Source: Cunninghamia lanceolata
Taxonomy: Eukaryota; Streptophyta; Pinopsida; Cupressales; Cupressaceae
Direction of reading: 5' to 3'
DNA: 64,000 nt
Assembly (NCBI GenBank): GCA_027924645.1
Contig: BSBN01000849.1
Coordinates: forward strand, 13,028,859 to 13,092,858
Shown: positions 60,059-64,000 of the stretch, piece by piece
Position numbering within the stretch: position 1 is the first letter of the stretch
How the letters are laid out: each line of letters begins with the position of its first letter
Program-made: the position numbers and the translations under genes
Notes under the pieces: generated by a model
What the model saw: only the letters and a program-made list of their open reading frames with translations
Database searches by the model: none
Told to the model about the DNA's origin: nothing

Positions 60059-60659
60059 TAAAAATTGTTGCCATGTGTGTCAATATCACTATTGTAGTGC
60101 ATCATAAATATGTGAAAATGATTAAAGAAGCCAACCCATGTTGAATGGATCAAGACATCAATGCACATAAAGATGCCTTATAGAGAATGCCAAGCCAAGA
60201 AATACTAAACATGAACCCAAGATCAATTATTGTTGTCATAATAGCGCAATGCCCACTAAAACATAGTGCAAACCAATCAAATCATCAATACCTGTTATTG
60301 TAGAACAAAATATCATAGAGGCCCCATAGGCAAACCCTTAAGCATTATCTGAGAAAAAGAAATGTTATGCAAACTATAATAAACCAACAATATCATAAGG
60401 ATGCTTTTGACAAAGAAACCAAGCTATCCACCATCAATATCCTGAAGATGCTTTTGTGAGCTTTTGTGATCAATAAAGAAACCAAACTATCAAACCAAGT
60501 TGATGAACTAATATCATGTATTAATGTCATGTATTCCAAGAGAACATAGATAGACCACAAAGTACAAGGTGCAAGAGCATGAAACCCAACATCATAAAAC
60601 CAACAAAACCATGTGTTTGAACATCAGGGACAACAACTAAGAGAAGAAGGAAACTAACA

Positions 60660-60770
60660 TCTCTCAAATCCTCCAAGCTTCCACCCCATAGTACCGATAA
60701 ACTACTAACTGAAATGCATATTGACAAAGTGATATGCAATCTAGTGGCCTGCGAAGGTCCTTTTCAAGTA
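60660..60770 (+). pseudogene. DELLA-like GRAS fragment, tandem copy 2
   Basis: Near-identical to copy 1, with the same open frame ending in VACEGPFQV before the array breakpoint. Confidence 0.72.
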
Positions 60771-61371
60771 TAAAAATTGTTGCCATGTGTGTCAATATCA
60801 CTATTGTAGTGCATTATAAATATGTGAAAATGATTAAAGAAGCCAACGCATGTTGAATGGATCAAGACATCAATGCACATAAAGATGCCTTATAGAGAAT
60901 GCCAAGCCAAGAAATACTAAACATGAACCCAAGATCAATTATTGTTGTCATAATAGCGCAATGCCCACTGAAACATAGTACAAACCAATCTAATCATCAA
61001 TACCTGTTATTGTAGAACAAAATATCATAGAGGCCACATAGGCAAACCCTTAAGCATTATCTGAGAAAAATAAATGTTATGCAAACTATAACAAACCAAC
61101 AATATCATAAGGATGCTTTTGACAAAGAAACCAAGCTATCCACCATCAATATCCTGAAGATGCTTTTGTGAGCTTTTCTGATCAATAAAGAAACCAAACT
61201 GTCAAACCAAGTTGACGAATTAATATCATGTATTAATGTCATGTATTCCAAGAGAACATAGATAGACCACAAAGTGCAAGGTGCAAGAGCATGAAACCCA
61301 ACATCATAAAACCAACAAAACCATGTGTTTGAACATCAGGGACAACAACTAAGAGAAGAAGGAAACCAACA

Positions 61372-61680
61372 TCTTTCAAATCCTCCAAGCTTCCACCCCA
61401 TAGCACCGATAAACTACTAACTGAAATGCATATTGACAAAGTGTATGCAATCTAGTGGCCTGCGAAGGTCCTTTTCAAGTAGAAAGACATGAGCCTCATT
61501 CACAATGGAGAATACAGTTGGGCACCATCAGCTTCAATCTGACACACTTGGGTTCCAATGCCTTCAAATAGGCTAGTATGCTCTTGACCTTGATCTTTGG
61601 AGAGTGCTTCACTAGAGAAGAAAATAATGGACCCCTAATGCTTAGTTGGCACAATTAACCCATATCTGCCTCTGTGCATG
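61372..61680 (+). pseudogene. DELLA-like GRAS pseudogene, C-terminal part (tandem copy 3 plus end)
   Basis: After the third array copy, which has lost one base near 61443, the frame continues into unique DNA as [18 protein letters not shown], a stop, ASMLLTLIFGE, REENNGPLMLSWHN and another stop. These are the C-terminal (SAW) landmarks of a GRAS protein, closest to DELLA proteins (usual form [35 protein letters not shown]). It completes the gene started at 50543. A stop replaces Gln after LGSNAFK, and the end motif is lost. The protein would have acted in the nucleus; this copy cannot. Confidence 0.82.
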
Positions 61681-61689
61681 GTAAGGCTT

Positions 61690-63953
61690 TTAGGGCTTCC
61701 TCAACTTTCCAAGCACCAATGAAACCACGTGCCCTTGCCAAATTAAGAGGGAATCTATTCAATTCACAGATGGCTTGCTCAGCAAACCACCTATCATAGT
61801 GAATCCTTTTAACATGGGACAAACAAAACTTAGAAATATAGTGCCTAAATTCTCTTCTCTGTGGTACCTACAATTGGATTTCTAAAGGGTGGTGTACATT
61901 CCCTTTTGTTTATACTTTGTTTTACATTCAATAGAATAATTATATGTTGCAACATAGATCTTTAAAAATATTCATGGTTATGGCACCCCATAGTTGGGGT
62001 TTCGACCTCTACTTTTTCATTTCCCTTTAGCATTAGATGTTTGAAGAGCAGCTCCCCAGATAGTATCAGTGTATTTAAGCAATACCAGTATTGTATGGTT
62101 CATCGTACATGCACATGGACTTCTAACATCTATTCTCTTAATTTTTGTTTAATCTTTTACTTTACATCCCATTGTACTTAATTAACTTAAATAAGCTTTT
62201 CTACTCAAATAGAAAGATAAAGAAATCCATCTTCCTCCCATCAATGATTACCTAGAAAATAAGGTTATGGGGGAAGCAGAGTTGTTTTTCTCTGGCAAAG
62301 TGAATGGGCCTACAAGTATGCAAGTAGGCCTCTCACCCATAAATTGAAATTATTTTTTTTGATTCCCCATTCAACCATAGCCAACCTGACAAGAATCCGT
62401 CTCCTCTCTGCAACTAGAGGAATTTGGCTAATCTCTCCAATTCTGTATTCACCTTCCTCCAATGCAACCAAAATGCCAGAGGTTGGGATCTAGATTGTTC
62501 CTTCACTAGGTTTTATTTTCTCTCCCCTTTCTTTTTTGCCTATTTTGGCTGGATGAACGATCATCCATCTATTTTGTTCAGCCATACCCTATAGCATAGT
62601 CCTCTTTGGAAACCTTTATATATATAAGAAAGGAAATTTTAACATTCCTCACTCAAGAAGTTTTTTTTAATTTTAATTCCTTTTAAGTCATTGGAGGAGT
62701 TCCCTAGGCAAAAAGGCCATTCTCTTTCAAAATAAAAAAGGAGATAGGGGATCACAATTCTAAACAAAATTGAAGCTATTACAAAATATCATTTCGATTG
62801 ATTCTAATTCTAAAGATTTTTCTATATTCATTCTATATACATTGACAATCATTCAAGTCTACTTTCTTATTTTTTCCTAAATATTTCTATATTTATTCTA
62901 AATACACAAACATTCATTCAAGTTTGATTTCTTACTTTTTCCTAAACATTTCTATATTTAATTAAAGATCCTGAATACACAAACATTCATTCAATGATTC
63001 AACACTCTTTTGCCTTAGGTATTTCCGGTGTTGTCTTTGCATTTTTCTTTCGCTTCCTCTCGAAAAGATCATTGTCAAAGATAAAATTTGTAGCTATCAG
63101 TACCCAATGTAAGCCTACAATGTAAAGCTTTCTCTTTATTTGTGTACTTGTAACAGTCTCTGAGCATGGAATTTTTCTAGTTGTAGGGATTGTGATTTCA
63201 TTTATTATGTTCCAATGTAAGTTTTCTTTTTAGATTTTCAAAGGTTTCAATTTTAAAAAGGTTTGTTAACATTTCAAACATTTCAATGATGATTGCATTC
63301 TATTTTCAAAGGTTTTAGTTTTAATAGGGTTTGTTAAAATTTTGAACATTTCAAAGGTTTCAGGTTACACATTATTAAATGTTAAACAAATTTAGAAATG
63401 GAGAAACATGCAAAGGTTTTCCAAATTTTCTTATGACCATTCAAAGTTTGTGGTGCTTCACTTGCAAAGAGTCTGCCAAATATAATTTTATTGAAACATT
63501 ACCTATTTTATTCATGATGCAACATAATTTTTGTCTATCATGAGCTATCCTACTTCTCACATTCTATCAAAATGTTTTTTTTTAAAACTAACTTGGTTCA
63601 CTATCATCAAACTAAACCATATTTCATTATGAATTTAATTATAGAAACCATAAATTTTTTCACTTTTGCCTTGGCCTCTTCAAGTTATTTATAAACATTA
63701 AATTTTTCTCATTTAAATTTTATATTTGTACATACATTAAGATTCACAATCTACCAATTGTAAGATGTAATAAAAAACATTTTTAAAAATAATGCAAAAT
63801 CAAAACAAAATGAAACCAGTAAAAATGACCATGAAACATGTACTTTAGTGGTGATGGGTTTGGGGGTGAAGGAAGTGATTTTTAACAATAATTTTTGAAA
63901 CACTTGTGTTCAAAATGCACCACATATTCAAATGCTTCACAACTCATTTAAGC

Positions 63954-63955
<2 letters not shown>
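61690..63955. other. AT-rich spacer with two short tandem repeats
   Basis: No gene recognised. Three units of about 65 bp with TTTCTATATT, then ACA..CATTCATTCAA, lie at about 62812-62992. Two units of about 75-80 bp starting TTTCAAAGGTTT lie at about 63234-63380. Confidence 0.55.

Positions 63956-63958
<3 letters not shown>

Positions 63959-64000
<42 letters not shown>
63959..64000 (+). repeat. (TC)n microsatellite at the window edge
   Basis: At least 40 bp of pure TC that runs out of the window. Confidence 0.95.

Larger units (their letters stand above)
59348..61481 (+). repeat. 712-bp tandem triplication across the LTR/DELLA junction
   Basis: Three units, 59348-60058, 60059-60770 and 60771-61481, are nearly identical. 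Each has about 600 bp of LTR end followed by 111 bp of the DELLA relic. The breakpoint joins CAAGTA of the gene to TAAAAA of the LTR, with at most 1-2 bp of shared sequence. Because a unit contains both transposon and target DNA, the amplification came after the insertion. Confidence 0.93.

Noticed and set aside
59815..61439. Three near-identical minus-strand ORFs of 66-70 codons, 712 bp apart
   Set aside because: They run antisense to the LTR and the GRAS fragments and recur only because the DNA is triplicated.
61440..61860. Minus-strand coding-like stretch in the DELLA 3' region
   Set aside because: A few readable frames appear on the minus strand, but the plus strand gives ordered GRAS C-terminal motifs; the minus-strand reading is its complement.

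Overview
This window looks like gene-poor, transposon-rich nuclear DNA of a seed plant, most likely a gymnosperm. The evidence is: plant-type TTTAGGG/CCCTAAA repeats, plant LTR retrotransposons primed by initiator-tRNA-Met (Ty3 chromovirus and Ty1/copia Sirevirus types), a plant calmodulin-like gene, and relics of PPR and DELLA/GRAS genes. 'Gymnosperm' is an inference from the transposon types, very long LTRs and AT-rich spacers; it is not proven. Only one protein-coding gene looks intact: a calmodulin-like EF-hand gene at 38340-38807, minus strand.

Layout. 1-6409: remnant of a Ty3 chromovirus with LTRs of about 3.86 kb and only 490 bp of internal DNA left (integrase C-terminus plus chromodomain). 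6410-7030: degenerate GCCGATG-rich tandem array. 7031-9719: non-coding, with a G-rich island. 9720-16702: complete but inactivated Sirevirus-type copia element with a perfect 5-bp target duplication. 17293-21000 and 29077-33049: two diverged, broken copies on the minus strand of an unfamiliar DDE-like transposase family; the first is split by a solo Sirevirus LTR (18429-19528). 23750-27430: hairpins, GA-rich DNA, about 2.4 kb of interstitial telomere-type repeats with embedded satellites, and a 43-bp minisatellite ending at a PPR gene fragment (27435-27700). 34118-36360, 39141-41760 and 41807-50035: three copies of a non-coding LTR-like repeat, here called R. R carries a 331-bp TRIM (35322-35652), a MITE-like insert (39445-39896) and a complete copia element (43449-49233). 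50543-61680: a DELLA/GRAS pseudogene cut by a minus-strand Sirevirus (50863-59947); the junction between its LTR and the gene was later triplicated in tandem with a 712-bp period. 61690-64000: AT-rich spacer with short tandem repeats.

How the parts relate. The nesting gives an order of events: R copy 3 is older than the copia element inside it; transposase copy 1 is older than the solo LTR inside it; the DELLA gene had already lost its middle or lost it later, was hit by the Sirevirus, and the hybrid junction was then amplified. LTR divergence counted by eye is about 2.4% for the Ty3 remnant, 6-7% for the three copia elements and 9% for the TRIM. Substitutions are almost all transitions, as expected for methylated, silenced repeats. 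The strongest candidate for something undescribed is the transposase family, with paired motifs FA.NYS, EYHFYISDD, WS(D/N)..A.QFK and KGEHDGA.
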